Shown: piece by piece, positions 46,804 to 55,267 of the stretch
How the letters are laid out: each line of letters begins with the position of its first letter
Numbering within the stretch: the stretch's first letter is position 1
From: Cupriavidus sp. D384
GTDB taxonomy: Bacteria; Pseudomonadota; Gammaproteobacteria; Burkholderiales; Burkholderiaceae
Reading direction: 5' to 3'
Length of the DNA stretch: 64,000 bases
NCBI RefSeq assembly: GCF_001652915.1
Contig: NZ_BBQI01000090.1
Coordinates: 62,001-126,000, forward strand
The notes under the pieces: generated by a model
Databases searched by the model: none
What the model saw: only the letters and a program-made list of their open reading frames with translations
Told to the model about the DNA's origin: nothing
Made by a program: the position numbers and the translations under genes

Positions 46804-47193
46804 ATGGCTGAACCCATCTCCACCAGCTCGACGGCCGCCATCGCGGTAACCGGCGTCGGCGCCGTATCCCTGCTACCGGGCGTCGACGCCGCCACCGTGC
46901 TGGGCGCCTTCGCCGGCGCCGCCGTGTTCGCGCTGAATTCGGACGAGCTGTCCACCGGCAAGAAGGTCGCTTTCCTGCTGCTGTCCATCGTCATGGGCTG
47001 CCTGGCCGCCCCACTCGCGGCGACGCTGATCGCCCGCGTGCTGCCCGCCGATACGCACGTCAGCCATGGCGTTGGCGCGCTAATCGCCTCGGCGGTGCTG
47101 GTGAAGTTCCTGCTGGCCCTGATCCGCCTGGCCGACCGCAGCGACCGGCTGATGTCCCTGATCCGTGGTCACCATGAAAGGAGTGGCAAATGA
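46804..47193 (+). CDS. Putative holin, first copy
   Basis: 129 residues with three hydrophobic helices (about 13-45, 52-78, 88-108) and a basic C-terminus. It lies in the lysis module directly after X, where P2 has holin gene Y. Together with the next gene it may form a holin/antiholin pair. It overlaps the next gene by four bases. Confidence 0.75.
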   Translation: MAEPISTSSTAAIAVTGVGAVSLLPGVDAATVLGAFAGAAVFALNSDELSTGKKVAFLLLSIVMGCLAAPLAATLIARVLPADTHVSHGVGALIASAVLVKFLLALIRLADRSDRLMSLIRGHHERSGK

Positions 47194-47537
47194 AGCTGCT
47201 GTTCATTTTCCAGGCGCTGCTGTGCGCGCTGATCGCCGTCCGGCTGCTGCTGTTCCGCCGCGCCGGCGGCGTCCACCGGCCCTGGGCAGCCCGCCTGGCC
47301 TACGGCCTGATCGTGCTGACCGGCACCGGCGCCATCGGCGGGCTCTGCGGCCGCTACGAATGGGCACTGCTGGCCCAGAACGGCATCACGGCGGTGCTAT
47401 GTCTCGCCATCTATGCCGTACGCGGCAACGTGGTCGAACTGTTCCGCATCACGGGGCTCGATGGCCCCGCCGATGGGGAATCCTTCCTGCTTCGCCTGCT
47501 CCGGAGATCTCGCCATGACGATCCTGCGACGCGGTAA
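47190..47537 (+). CDS. Putative holin, second copy (3-TM)
   Basis: 115 residues with three hydrophobic helices and a strongly basic C-terminal tail (LLRRSRHDDPATR). It starts in an ATGA overlap with the first holin and overlaps the muramidase gene by 23 bases. Likely pore former or regulator of lysis timing. Confidence 0.72.
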   Translation: MKLLFIFQALLCALIAVRLLLFRRAGGVHRPWAARLAYGLIVLTGTGAIGGLCGRYEWALLAQNGITAVLCLAIYAVRGNVVELFRITGLDGPADGESFLLRLLRRSRHDDPATR

Positions 47538-48321
47538 CGTCGGCGCCGACGTGCGCGAGTTGCAGCGCCTGCTGCGAACGCGGGGCGCCCAGATCGAACT
47601 GACCGCCGAATTCGACGACGCCACGCTCGCGGCCGTCGTCGCCGCCCAAACGCACTATGGACTGGTGGTAGACGGCAAGGCGGGCTCCAAGACGCTGCTC
47701 GCCCTGCAACTGGACGGCCGGCAGCCGGGCCAGCTCGGCGCCGACGACCTGCGGCGCGCCGCCGCCCAGCTCGAAGTCCCCCTGGCGAGCATCCGCGCCG
47801 TGAACGAGGTGGAAAGCACCGGCCCCGGCTTCCTTCCAGACGGCCGCCCGGTCATCCTGTTCGAACGCCACATCATGTACCGGCAAGTCCGCGCGCTCGG
47901 CCTCGATGCCGACGCCCTGGCCCGCCAGTACCCGAACATCGTCAACCCGAAACGCGGCGGCTACATGGGCAAGGCCGCCGAGCACATGCGCCTGGCCCGC
48001 GCCTCGGACATCGACCATGCCTGCGCGCTGGCGTCAGCGAGCTGGGGCCTGTTCCAGATCATGGGCTACCACTGGGAGCGCCTGGGCTACGCCAGCGCCG
48101 AGGCCTTCGCCGACGCCATGCGCCAGGGCGAAGCGCAGCAGCTCGACGCCTTTGTGCGCTTCGTCCTGGCAGACACCGCGCTTCATAAAGCGCTGAAAGC
48201 CCGACGCTGGGCGACCTTCGCCGCCGGCTACAACGGCCCGGCGTACAAGGACAACCTCTACGACGTCCGGCTGGCCCGCGCCTACGCGCGCTACGAGGCC
48301 CTGGAACGGGAGCCAGCATGA
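47515..48321 (+). CDS. Endolysin: N-acetylmuramidase with peptidoglycan-binding domain
   Basis: 268 residues. The N-terminal PG_binding_1 domain (about 1-65) is followed by a DUF3380-type muramidase core with VNEVESTGPGFLPDGRPVILFERHIMYR and SWGLFQIMGYHWE. The Glu in NEVESTG is the likely acid. It hydrolyses the glycan strand after the holins open the membrane. It has no signal peptide, so it depends on the holin. ATG 47515 has CGGAG upstream. Confidence 0.9.
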   Translation: MTILRRGNVGADVRELQRLLRTRGAQIELTAEFDDATLAAVVAAQTHYGLVVDGKAGSKTLLALQLDGRQPGQLGADDLRRAAAQLEVPLASIRAVNEVESTGPGFLPDGRPVILFERHIMYRQVRALGLDADALARQYPNIVNPKRGGYMGKAAEHMRLARASDIDHACALASASWGLFQIMGYHWERLGYASAEAFADAMRQGEAQQLDAFVRFVLADTALHKALKARRWATFAAGYNGPAYKDNLYDVRLARAYARYEALEREPA

Positions 48322-48827
48322 ACCGCACCCTGGTCATCGCCCTGGCCGCCCTGCTGGCCTTCCTCGGCACCGCCGGCGCAGGCGCCTGGCTCACCCGCCA
48401 GTACCGCGCCGCCCAGCAGCGGGCCACGGCCGCCGAAACCCTGGTCGCCTCCCTGCGCGCCCAGCTCGACAGCACCGACGCCGGCGTGGTCGAGGTCATC
48501 CGCTATGTCGACCGCGTCAAGACCATCCGGCTCAAGGGCAACACCATCATCAAGGAGGTACCCCGCTATGTCACCGTCGAGGCTGATGCCGCCTGCACTG
48601 TGCCTGCTGGCTTTGTCCGCCTGCACAACGCCGCCGCAGCCGGCGCAATGCTCGATCCGCATCCCGGAGATCCTGATGCGGCCCCCTCAGGCGTTCCACT
48701 CTCTGCCGTCGCCGCAACCGTCGCCACCAACTACACCACCTGCCACGGCAACGCCGCCCAGCTGACCGCACTCCAGGACACCCTGCGCGCCCAGGGCGTG
48801 ACTGTCATTGCGGAGCCCGAAAATTGA
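48318..48827 (+). CDS. Rz-like inner-membrane spanin
   Basis: 169 residues. N-terminal membrane helix (about 5-25), then a helical periplasmic region (QYRAAQQRATAAETLVASLRAQ) and a Cys pair near the C-terminal half. It starts in an ATGA overlap with the endolysin stop. It encloses the Rz1-like gene in another frame, the classical spanin arrangement. Confidence 0.82.
   Translation: MNRTLVIALAALLAFLGTAGAGAWLTRQYRAAQQRATAAETLVASLRAQLDSTDAGVVEVIRYVDRVKTIRLKGNTIIKEVPRYVTVEADAACTVPAGFVRLHNAAAAGAMLDPHPGDPDAAPSGVPLSAVAATVATNYTTCHGNAAQLTALQDTLRAQGVTVIAEPEN
48568..48765 (+). CDS. Rz1-like outer-membrane lipoprotein spanin, nested in Rz
   Basis: 65 residues in the frame shifted relative to Rz. Signal peptide with lipobox LSAC (Cys19), then a Pro-rich short mature part, as in lambda Rz1 and P2 LysC. 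A strong ribosome-binding site AAGGAGG (48552-48558) lies within the Rz gene, eight to nine bases before this ATG. It links the outer membrane to Rz and disrupts it at lysis. Confidence 0.87.
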   Translation: MSPSRLMPPALCLLALSACTTPPQPAQCSIRIPEILMRPPQAFHSLPSPQPSPPTTPPATATPPS

Positions 48828-48858
48828 CGGAGGACTATTAACGGTCTATATTCAGTCC
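48824..48858 (+). promoter_or_regulatory. Promoter and operator of the toxin-antitoxin operon
   Basis: TTGACG (48824-48829), 17-base spacer, TATATT (48847-48852). An inverted repeat GGACT (48832-48836)/AGTCC (48854-48858) flanks the -10 and is a plausible autoregulation site for the antitoxin. Confidence 0.75.
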
Positions 48859-48884
48859 GATATTTACTCATGCAGGAGTGCGTG

Positions 48885-49169
48885 ATGCGCATTACAGATC
48901 ACATCAAGCCGATCAGTTATCTCAAGAGCGAGGCCGCGCAGATCGTCAAAGACCTGACGGAATCGGGAGAGCCATTGATCATTACGCAGAATGGTGAAGC
49001 GAAACTCGTGGTGCAAGACGTGCGCAGCTACGAGGCCGATCGACAAACTCTGGCACTTCTGAAGATCCTGGCCCTCGGGCAAAAACAGATCGAACAGGAA
49101 AAGTTCTCCGATATCGACGATGTGTTCGCCGAACTGGATGAACTGGATCGCCAGGAGAAATCGCGCTGA
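48885..49169 (+). CDS. Phd/YefM-family antitoxin
   Basis: 94 residues. MRITDHIKPISYLKSEAAQIVKDLTESGEPLIITQNGEAKLVVQDV is the Phd/YefM DNA-binding fold; the acidic C-terminal half would bind and neutralise the toxin. ATG 48885 was chosen because AGGAG precedes it; ATG 48870 is earlier. Its stop overlaps the toxin start (TGATG). Confidence 0.92.
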   Translation: MRITDHIKPISYLKSEAAQIVKDLTESGEPLIITQNGEAKLVVQDVRSYEADRQTLALLKILALGQKQIEQEKFSDIDDVFAELDELDRQEKSR

Positions 49170-49504
49170 TGGCATCCCGATTTCTGAAAACGAAGCTTCT
49201 AGACAGCGGCAAGGCCGAACTCCTGAGGGTGCGCCGCTATGTCATCGAGGCATTTGGCATGGCCGTATGGGAAGAGTCCTATGCCCAGATCCGAGCATCC
49301 ATCGAACGCATCCGGGAATTTCCGGAATGCGGCCATATCGTTGATGAACTCAGCGGCATCACCGCGAACAGGTTCCGAGAACTGCGTAGCGGCAAGAACC
49401 GCATTATTTACGAAGTGCGGGGCGACACCATTTATGTCCACCTGATTATCGATCAGCGCAGAGATCTGACAGCGCTATTGCAGAAAACCGCGCTGCAGAT
49501 GTGA
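49169..49504 (+). CDS. RelE/ParE-family toxin
   Basis: 111 residues. IRASIERIREFPECGHIVDELSG and RFRELRSGKNRIIYEVRGDTIYVHLIIDQRRDL match the ParE/RelE fold. The target (gyrase or ribosome-bound mRNA) cannot be told from sequence. The module lies between the lysis and R/S tail genes and has its own promoter, so it is inserted cargo that may stabilise the prophage or act against other phages. Confidence 0.9.
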   Translation: MASRFLKTKLLDSGKAELLRVRRYVIEAFGMAVWEESYAQIRASIERIREFPECGHIVDELSGITANRFRELRSGKNRIIYEVRGDTIYVHLIIDQRRDLTALLQKTALQM

Positions 49505-49517
49505 CATCACGCGCATG

Positions 49518-49542
49518 TGTTGTGCCTCTTCGTGGCACAACA
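49518..49542. promoter_or_regulatory. Late-activator dyad 2, upstream of R
   Basis: TGTTGT, 13 bases, ACAACA, extended to a perfect 10-bp inverted repeat GTGTTGTGCC/GGCACAACAC. It lies 77 bases before the R start, immediately after the toxin gene. It could also act as a weak hairpin terminator for the toxin operon, but no T-run follows. Confidence 0.65.
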
Positions 49543-49618
49543 CGATATCGATGAACGTAGCACATACAGCAGGCACGCTAAGGCGTCATGGATTTCCCGA
49601 CCATAGACCCGCCAGCCC

Positions 49619-50059
49619 ATGCGAAAGCCCGCCGAACTACGCGCTGCCATCACCGCCGCCATCCCCTACCTGCACCCCAACCCGGACAAACTGCACCTAT
49701 TCGTCGAGGAAGGCCGCGTCGTTTCTACCAGCGCCAAGTCGCTCTCGTTCGAATACCAATACACCCTCAGCCTGCTGGTTACCGACTTCGCCGACAGCGC
49801 CGACGCCATCACGGTGCCAGTGCTCGCCTGGCTGCGGAAGAATCAGCCAGAGCTGTTCACCAATCCCGACAAACGGCTGGATGGGTTCAAGTTTGAGACG
49901 GATGTCTTGAATCACGATTGCGTGGATCTGCTGGTGAAGCTGCCGTTGACGGAGCGGGTCGTGGTGAAGGTGGTGGATGGGCGATATGAGTTCAGCCACG
50001 CGGCCGAGCCGGTGGATCCATACGACGATCCGTCCGGATGGAAGCTGCCCGCGCCATGA
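49619..50059 (+). CDS. R: Tail completion protein R (P2 gpR family)
   Basis: 146 residues (P2 155). MRKPAELRAAITAAIPYLHPNPDKLHLFVEEG and LWLRKNQPEL-like AWLRKNQPEL are typical. It acts in tail completion with gpS. Its stop overlaps the S start by four bases. Confidence 0.92.
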   Translation: MRKPAELRAAITAAIPYLHPNPDKLHLFVEEGRVVSTSAKSLSFEYQYTLSLLVTDFADSADAITVPVLAWLRKNQPELFTNPDKRLDGFKFETDVLNHDCVDLLVKLPLTERVVVKVVDGRYEFSHAAEPVDPYDDPSGWKLPAP

Positions 50060-50505
50060 ACGATCTGGAAGAACTGACCGCCTGGGCTGGGGCGCTGGTG
50101 CAGAAGCTGGACGCTCGGCAACGGCGGGCGCTGATGCGGGCGGTGGTAACGGAGCTGCGGCGGCGGCAGACGGCGCGGATTGCGGCGCAACGGAATCCAG
50201 ATGGGTCAGCCTACGAGCCGCGCAAACCGCAGCTCAGGAAGAAGCAAGGCCGGCTGCGGCAGACGATGTTTGCCAGGCTGAGGATGGCGCGGACGATGAA
50301 AGCTCGATCGGATGCGGGTAGCGCGGTGGTGCTGTTTGCTGGCTACGCCGGGAGGGTCGCGGCGGTGCACCAGTACGGGCTGCGGGATCGGGTGAACCCC
50401 CGCGCTGGGCTGGAGGTGAAGTACGCGCGCCGGGAACTGCTGGGATTTGGTGAGGGTGACTTGGCGAGGTTGGCGGACGCCGTAGTGAGGCGATTGAGCG
50501 AATAG
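50056..50505 (+). CDS. S: Tail completion protein S (P2 gpS family)
   Basis: 149 residues (P2 150). The basic helix RRALMRAVVTELRRRQTARIAAQRNPDG and the VHQYGL motif are typical. ATG 50056 gives an ATGA overlap with R. It ends the R-S unit. Confidence 0.92.
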   Translation: MNDLEELTAWAGALVQKLDARQRRALMRAVVTELRRRQTARIAAQRNPDGSAYEPRKPQLRKKQGRLRQTMFARLRMARTMKARSDAGSAVVLFAGYAGRVAAVHQYGLRDRVNPRAGLEVKYARRELLGFGEGDLARLADAVVRRLSE

Positions 50506-50670
50506 CGATCCGCGCACAACGCATTCCGACGCTGGAAGGACGCAAGCTACCCGCCCTTCGTCGAAGATTTTCCCCCGAATGACAGAATTCGATGCATCTT
50601 CATAAACCGCTGTTCGTCTATTCCCCAATGTTGATGTAATCTTCTGTCTTTACTGACAAAGTACTTCAGG

Positions 50671-52218
50671 ATGTCTAACCAAGTTCAATACCTGAAAGCG
50701 AAAAAGTGTATCTTGGATACATTCCATCAGCATATGGACGCCATTCAGGCGGGCAGTGCTATTTCAGATGTAGAGATGGTTTCATTGCTAGATTTGGTGA
50801 ACCAAACAATCCCTTGGCGGAAATCCAATCAGAAAGTCGCCATAGAAATGTTCCTGTTCGCTGGAGCACGAAGGTTTGATCGATGGACCGCCCCAACTCC
50901 ATTTGTGGTCCCCCCCACACATCATCAAAACTTCATCAAATTCGTCAATGCCTTCAGAAAACAAGAAGGATCGGACACCGTGAATTGCCCGATCTTCGAT
51001 CTACACGCTGTTAGGGACGATATTTTCATATTCTTTGATAAATCACCGCTTGAAAAAATCGAAGCGTCTGCGACGCATCAATTCCGCGATAGGATAAAGC
51101 GTGTAAGCCAGCCATTGACGGCAACAAAGAAAATCGAGTTCAACCAACAGCGTAATGAGCTGATGGGTATACTAGATGGACTGGATGACAAAAGTCTGCG
51201 CACTGAGCTTCGTTTCAGAGTACCGTACATTCTTCACAGGGAAAAACTACAATTGGATTTCGATTGGCACGGGGTCATGATGCAGGCCACAGTCGAACCA
51301 AATTTTTCCCCCACTAACGATACGTTTTTTCAGCCAGAAAATGGAGCGGCCGTTTCTGCCGGGGCTTCACGCTGGCAGGGGGGGACCTCACAAGTTGCTC
51401 TCACGTTGTCCTGCCTGTTAGACGGGAGCGCACGCACCGAACGCCTTCAGGCGATGCCAAATGCGGAACTTCCATCTGACGCATGGCCTCAGTCGTTCAC
51501 CTGGGCATTCTCCATCTTCCATGATCTCTTCTGGACCCTGCGCGCCAAGAACATTGGACAACAAAACTGGATACCTTCCCCACGGGATATCTCCGATCTG
51601 ACGCAGGTTTTTTCGACAGCGAAGATCGGGAAATTCGGATTGATTATCAAGGGATCTCCGGCTTCTCTGTATGAGATTTTCACGCCATCCTCTTCACCAT
51701 TAAGCATTAATTTAGGCAAACTCCAGAGGCTTTCATGGTCCACAGAATGTCGTACTCGCGCCGACATGTATCTGGAACTCGGCGATACCAACGAAGCCCT
51801 ATTCTGGATGAACGTCGCAACGGAAGCGCTCATCGCAGAAAGGTTCACACAGATTGAATCGTGGACACAGCGCCCAGGACTAGCCGAGAGTCTAGGTAGC
51901 CCCAAGGAATTCTGGGCAGACGCAGAAGCGATCGTCACAAAACAGTTTCCCGAAATGCAAGGAAGAGTGAAATGGCCGACAACCCCGATTCACGCGAGCG
52001 TGTTTGGAAAACTCAAGGCACTCTACCGTCTTGTGCCAATGTCGACATCGTGCGATGAACTTATCACGAAATACCGAATAATCTCAGGTCAGCGCAATGA
52101 CCTATTCCACGGGAAAACCACTGAGAGAGTCTCAGTTTCCACCATACAGGCCGCTAGAGAAGCTTTGAATTGGATCGACCAGCGCATGCGTCCGCAGCAC
52201 ATGCCGACTACCGATTGA
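50671..52218 (+). CDS. HEPN-motif protein, putative abortive-infection factor
   Basis: 515 residues, not assigned to a named family. The C-terminal helical region has RNDLFHG (Arg475-His480), the RX4H active-site motif of HEPN ribonucleases. It also has an acidic helix SWSTECRTRADMYLELGD. The N-terminal 300 residues are unrecognised. Base composition is A+T-richer than the flanking tail genes. It is convergent with an HNH nuclease gene, between tail genes S and V, so it is inserted cargo. Abortive infection is inferred from HEPN biology. Confidence 0.65.
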   Translation: MSNQVQYLKAKKCILDTFHQHMDAIQAGSAISDVEMVSLLDLVNQTIPWRKSNQKVAIEMFLFAGARRFDRWTAPTPFVVPPTHHQNFIKFVNAFRKQEGSDTVNCPIFDLHAVRDDIFIFFDKSPLEKIEASATHQFRDRIKRVSQPLTATKKIEFNQQRNELMGILDGLDDKSLRTELRFRVPYILHREKLQLDFDWHGVMMQATVEPNFSPTNDTFFQPENGAAVSAGASRWQGGTSQVALTLSCLLDGSARTERLQAMPNAELPSDAWPQSFTWAFSIFHDLFWTLRAKNIGQQNWIPSPRDISDLTQVFSTAKIGKFGLIIKGSPASLYEIFTPSSSPLSINLGKLQRLSWSTECRTRADMYLELGDTNEALFWMNVATEALIAERFTQIESWTQRPGLAESLGSPKEFWADAEAIVTKQFPEMQGRVKWPTTPIHASVFGKLKALYRLVPMSTSCDELITKYRIISGQRNDLFHGKTTERVSVSTIQAAREALNWIDQRMRPQHMPTTD

Positions 52219-52277
52219 ACTATCGTACTGGGATCCTCTATCACGTCAGCCGTGGCGTCTAGCGGGCAGTTGCCGCC

Positions 52278-53255
52278 CTACTTTTGTCGCCTGGCCTCCT
52301 CGCGCAGCATGCTATGCACAACACGGTGGCAATTTGCGCATAAGCACTGCACGTCATCGAGAGTTGTCACATGCCCGCTCTCCATCTTGCTAACGTGAGT
52401 TTCTGCGTGATGCACTTCGATACACGATTCGGCATGCTCCTCATCGTAGTGCTTCGCGGGATCGAAACCACATCGCTCGCATCGCAAAGCTCCGTGGAGT
52501 CGACGAAACTGAGCCTTCTTTGCTTTGGATAGTCCCGCTGCCCTCTCCCGCTTGAGATGCGACACTAGCCGAGGTTTTCCCTCATGCCATTCCTTATCCG
52601 GATCCGTCTCCGGCTGAGAAGGTTCGACCGAATCTTTTGGGACCACGGCATAGCCTGCTTCACGCAAAATGCGAAAACACGCGGACGACTCTCCACCAGA
52701 GAAGTGCTTCGGCTCAACAGTCTCGCCGCCTAAAGCCATCGATAGAGCGACCCCGAAAACGGCCTTCGGGGGAAACCTCCGACCATCCTCGGTAAGCAGG
52801 TCGTAATCCGTCGAAGGTGCAAACACATGTTGAGCGGTACCTTCCCTGAACTGTCGGACCGCCTCAAACAAATGTTCGGCAGTTACCTTTTCGAGCACGT
52901 CGACTGGCCAGCGATTGCTGTCTACGATCTGGTAACGGACGAATTTGTAATTTGCGCCCTTGAGCTTTCGTTCTGCCTCCTTCAACAAGAGGTCATCGAA
53001 GTAGGCGATCCATTTAGTCTCCAGGACCAGTGCTTCCACAGTCAGATCCAGCCGGTGCTTTGTGGAGAGCGCGACAAAGCCATCCGAAGGGTTCTTCGCC
53101 GCCAGCAACCTAGATGCCGTGGCGTAGCCACCATCGGCATTCAGCATCTTGATGAACTGGTTGGGTGGGTATCCCGTGTCTCTTTTTGCTTCAGCAGCCT
53201 TCTCACGCAAAAAGGCGGTAAAACTCTCGTCGGTTGCTCTATCCATTTTCGCCAT
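52278..53255 (-). CDS. McrA-like HNH endonuclease, putative modified-DNA restriction enzyme
   Basis: 325 residues. The C-terminal HNH nuclease (about 255-318) has two CxxC zinc pairs (RCERCGF and CLCANCHR) and the HH and NCH catalytic residues (IEVHHAETH). The middle segment DYDLLTEDGRRFPPKAVFG...GGESSACFRILREAGYAVV resembles the N-terminal head domain of ScoMcrA-type type IV enzymes. The N-terminal 100 residues may read modified DNA. AAGGAGGTGACCAC before the ATG is a strong ribosome-binding site. It is on the opposite strand to all tail genes around it, so it is a moron. Confidence 0.8.
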   Translation of the reverse strand: MAKMDRATDESFTAFLREKAAEAKRDTGYPPNQFIKMLNADGGYATASRLLAAKNPSDGFVALSTKHRLDLTVEALVLETKWIAYFDDLLLKEAERKLKGANYKFVRYQIVDSNRWPVDVLEKVTAEHLFEAVRQFREGTAQHVFAPSTDYDLLTEDGRRFPPKAVFGVALSMALGGETVEPKHFSGGESSACFRILREAGYAVVPKDSVEPSQPETDPDKEWHEGKPRLVSHLKRERAAGLSKAKKAQFRRLHGALRCERCGFDPAKHYDEEHAESCIEVHHAETHVSKMESGHVTTLDDVQCLCANCHRVVHSMLREEARRQK

Positions 53256-53319
53256 GTGGTCACCTCCTTGGAGATCTGCGAGTGCTTTTATTCTGCGGAC
53301 GCATTCTATCGCCCATCTT

Positions 53320-53344
53320 TGTTGTCTTGTTCAGTCAGACAACA
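53320..53344. promoter_or_regulatory. Late-activator dyad 3, upstream of V
   Basis: TGTTGT, 13 bases, ACAACA, extended to TGTTGTC/GACAACA. It lies in the 133-base gap between the HNH gene and V, 44 bases before the V start codon. P2 has its late promoter PV in the same place. Confidence 0.7.
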
Positions 53345-53388
53345 CGCAACCAATGCTCGCCCCGCGCGCCTGAGGCACGCTGGCGGTC

Positions 53389-54006
53389 ATGTCTTCCGCC
53401 AACCTCCTCCGCCTCCTAGAAAACCTCCTGCGCCTCGGCACCATCACCGAGCTGCAGCACACCGCCCCACCCCGCGTCCGCGTCCAAACCGGCGGCCTTA
53501 CCACTGACTGGCTCCCCTGGATCGAACACCGCGCCGGCAGCACCCGCACCTGGAGCCCGCCAACCATCGGCGAACAGGTTCTCCTGCTCTGCCCCAGCGG
53601 AGATCTCCGCAACGGCATCGTTCTCTGCGGCATCCCGTCCGACGCCAACGACACCCCAAGCCACAGCCCCAACGAAACGGTGACGCGGTACCCGGATGGA
53701 GCGACGACACGCTACAACCACACATCCGGCGCGTTAACGGTTATCGGCGTCCAGCACGTCCTGATTGAGGCCGCCACCAGCGTCCTGGTCAGATCCCCCA
53801 CCACCACCTTCGACGGCGACGTCACCGTAAAGGGCCTGCTCTCCTACCAAAACGGCATCTCCGGCCAGGCCGGCGCCAACGGCAACGCCATCCAGGGCGA
53901 TATCACCCATTCGGGTGGAGATCTGTCCTCCAACGGCGTCGTCGTCCACAAGCATGACCACGGCGGCGTCCGACGTGGCGGCGACCGCACGGAGGGCACC
54001 CGATGA
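53389..54006 (+). CDS. V: Baseplate spike protein (P2 gpV family)
   Basis: 205 residues (P2 211). The N-terminal OB-fold part (RVRVQTGGLTTDWLPWIEHRAG) precedes a beta-helical C-terminus. It ends in VVHKHDHGG, an HxH motif that binds an iron ion at the tip of the membrane-piercing spike in P2. It overlaps W by four bases. Confidence 0.93.
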   Translation: MSSANLLRLLENLLRLGTITELQHTAPPRVRVQTGGLTTDWLPWIEHRAGSTRTWSPPTIGEQVLLLCPSGDLRNGIVLCGIPSDANDTPSHSPNETVTRYPDGATTRYNHTSGALTVIGVQHVLIEAATSVLVRSPTTTFDGDVTVKGLLSYQNGISGQAGANGNAIQGDITHSGGDLSSNGVVVHKHDHGGVRRGGDRTEGTR

Positions 54007-54365
54007 CCTACCTTGGCCTCAACAGCGCCACGGGCGGCGCCATCTCCGACCTGCTGCACATCTGGCAGTCCATCCGAGACGTCCTCACCACGCCCGTGGG
54101 CTCGCGCGTCATGCGGCGCAGCTATGGCTCGGACGTCCCTTCGCTGATCGACCAGCCGCTGAATGGCATGACGCGGCTGCGCGTCATGTCTGCCTCCGTC
54201 GCGGCGATTGTCAAATGGGAGCCGCGCGTCAGCGTGAACGCGGTGACGTTCGCGTCGGGCGCATCCAGTGCCTTGTCGGTCGATATCGACGCGGACCGCA
54301 TCGACGGTTCCCGCGCATCGCCGCTCGGTGTCATGACAATCCCCCTGCGAGAAGCCCGCCAATGA
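54003..54365 (+). CDS. W: Baseplate protein W (P2 gpW family, gp25-like)
   Basis: 120 residues (P2 115), a T4 gp25/lysozyme-like baseplate wedge. DVLTTPVGSRVMRRSYGSDVP is typical. It is coupled to both V and J by ATGA overlaps. Confidence 0.93.
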   Translation: MTYLGLNSATGGAISDLLHIWQSIRDVLTTPVGSRVMRRSYGSDVPSLIDQPLNGMTRLRVMSASVAAIVKWEPRVSVNAVTFASGASSALSVDIDADRIDGSRASPLGVMTIPLREARQ

Positions 54366-55267
54366 CCGCGCCAATCGACCTGTCGCGGCTGCCCGTTCCT
54401 GACGTCGTTGAATCCATCGACTACGAAGTCTTGCTGTCGCAGCGCAAGGCGTACTACGTGAGCCTCTTCCCACCAGACCGCCAGGCCGAGATGGCGCACA
54501 CCCTGACACTCGAGTCGGAGCCAGCGGCAAAGCTGCTGCAGGAATCCACCTATCGCGAACTGCTGCTCCGGCAGCGGGTAAACGACGCCGCACGGGCCGT
54601 CATGCTGGCTTATGCGGAAGACGGCGACCTCGACCACCTGGGCGCACTGTTCGGCGTCACACGGCTCACTGTCACGCCAGCCGACGGGCTAATCGGCACG
54701 CCTGCCGTCATGGAGAGCAACACGGACTTCCGGATGCGGATTCAGCTGGCGCCGCAGGGCTTCTCGGTGGCCGGGCCGTCGGGCGCATATCGCTCCCACG
54801 CGCTCGGCACGGATGGCCGCGTCATGGACGCGCATGCCACGAGTCCGGCACCGTGCGAAGTACTGGTGACCATCCTCTCTCGCGAAGGCGACGGTCACGC
54901 AGACGACGCGCTCTGCCGCGCCGTCGCCAACGTCCTCGCGTCCGACGATGTTCGGCCGCTTACGGACTTCGTGACCGTGAGATCGGCCGAGATCCTGACG
55001 TACCGCGTACGCGCCAAGATCTTCACCTCCCCGGGACCGGATTCGAGCGTCGTCATGACGCAGGCACGGGCCAGGCTGAACGACTACGCTGCGGAAACAC
55101 ATCGCATCGGCCGAACCGTCACGCTGTCGGGACTCTACGCGGCACTGCATGTCGACGGCGCCCAACGCGTTGAGCTGCTGGAGCCCCTCGCCAGTGTCTC
55201 CGCGTCCGCCACGCAAGCGCCCTACTGCCAAGCCGCCAGCATCGAGCACGGAGGCATTGATGGATAG
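54362..55267 (+). CDS. J: Baseplate protein J (P2 gpJ family)
   Basis: 301 residues (P2 302), wedge component of the baseplate edge. LSRLPVPDVVESIDYEVLL and LERLAL-like DGDLDHLGALFGVTRL are typical. ATG 54362 overlaps the W stop. It overlaps gene I by eight bases. Confidence 0.93.
   Translation: MTAPIDLSRLPVPDVVESIDYEVLLSQRKAYYVSLFPPDRQAEMAHTLTLESEPAAKLLQESTYRELLLRQRVNDAARAVMLAYAEDGDLDHLGALFGVTRLTVTPADGLIGTPAVMESNTDFRMRIQLAPQGFSVAGPSGAYRSHALGTDGRVMDAHATSPAPCEVLVTILSREGDGHADDALCRAVANVLASDDVRPLTDFVTVRSAEILTYRVRAKIFTSPGPDSSVVMTQARARLNDYAAETHRIGRTVTLSGLYAALHVDGAQRVELLEPLASVSASATQAPYCQAASIEHGGIDG

Noticed and set aside
52219..52277. Terminator between the convergent HEPN and HNH genes
   Set aside because: Only a weak four-base GGGC/GCCC stem and a short T4 run are seen, not enough to call.
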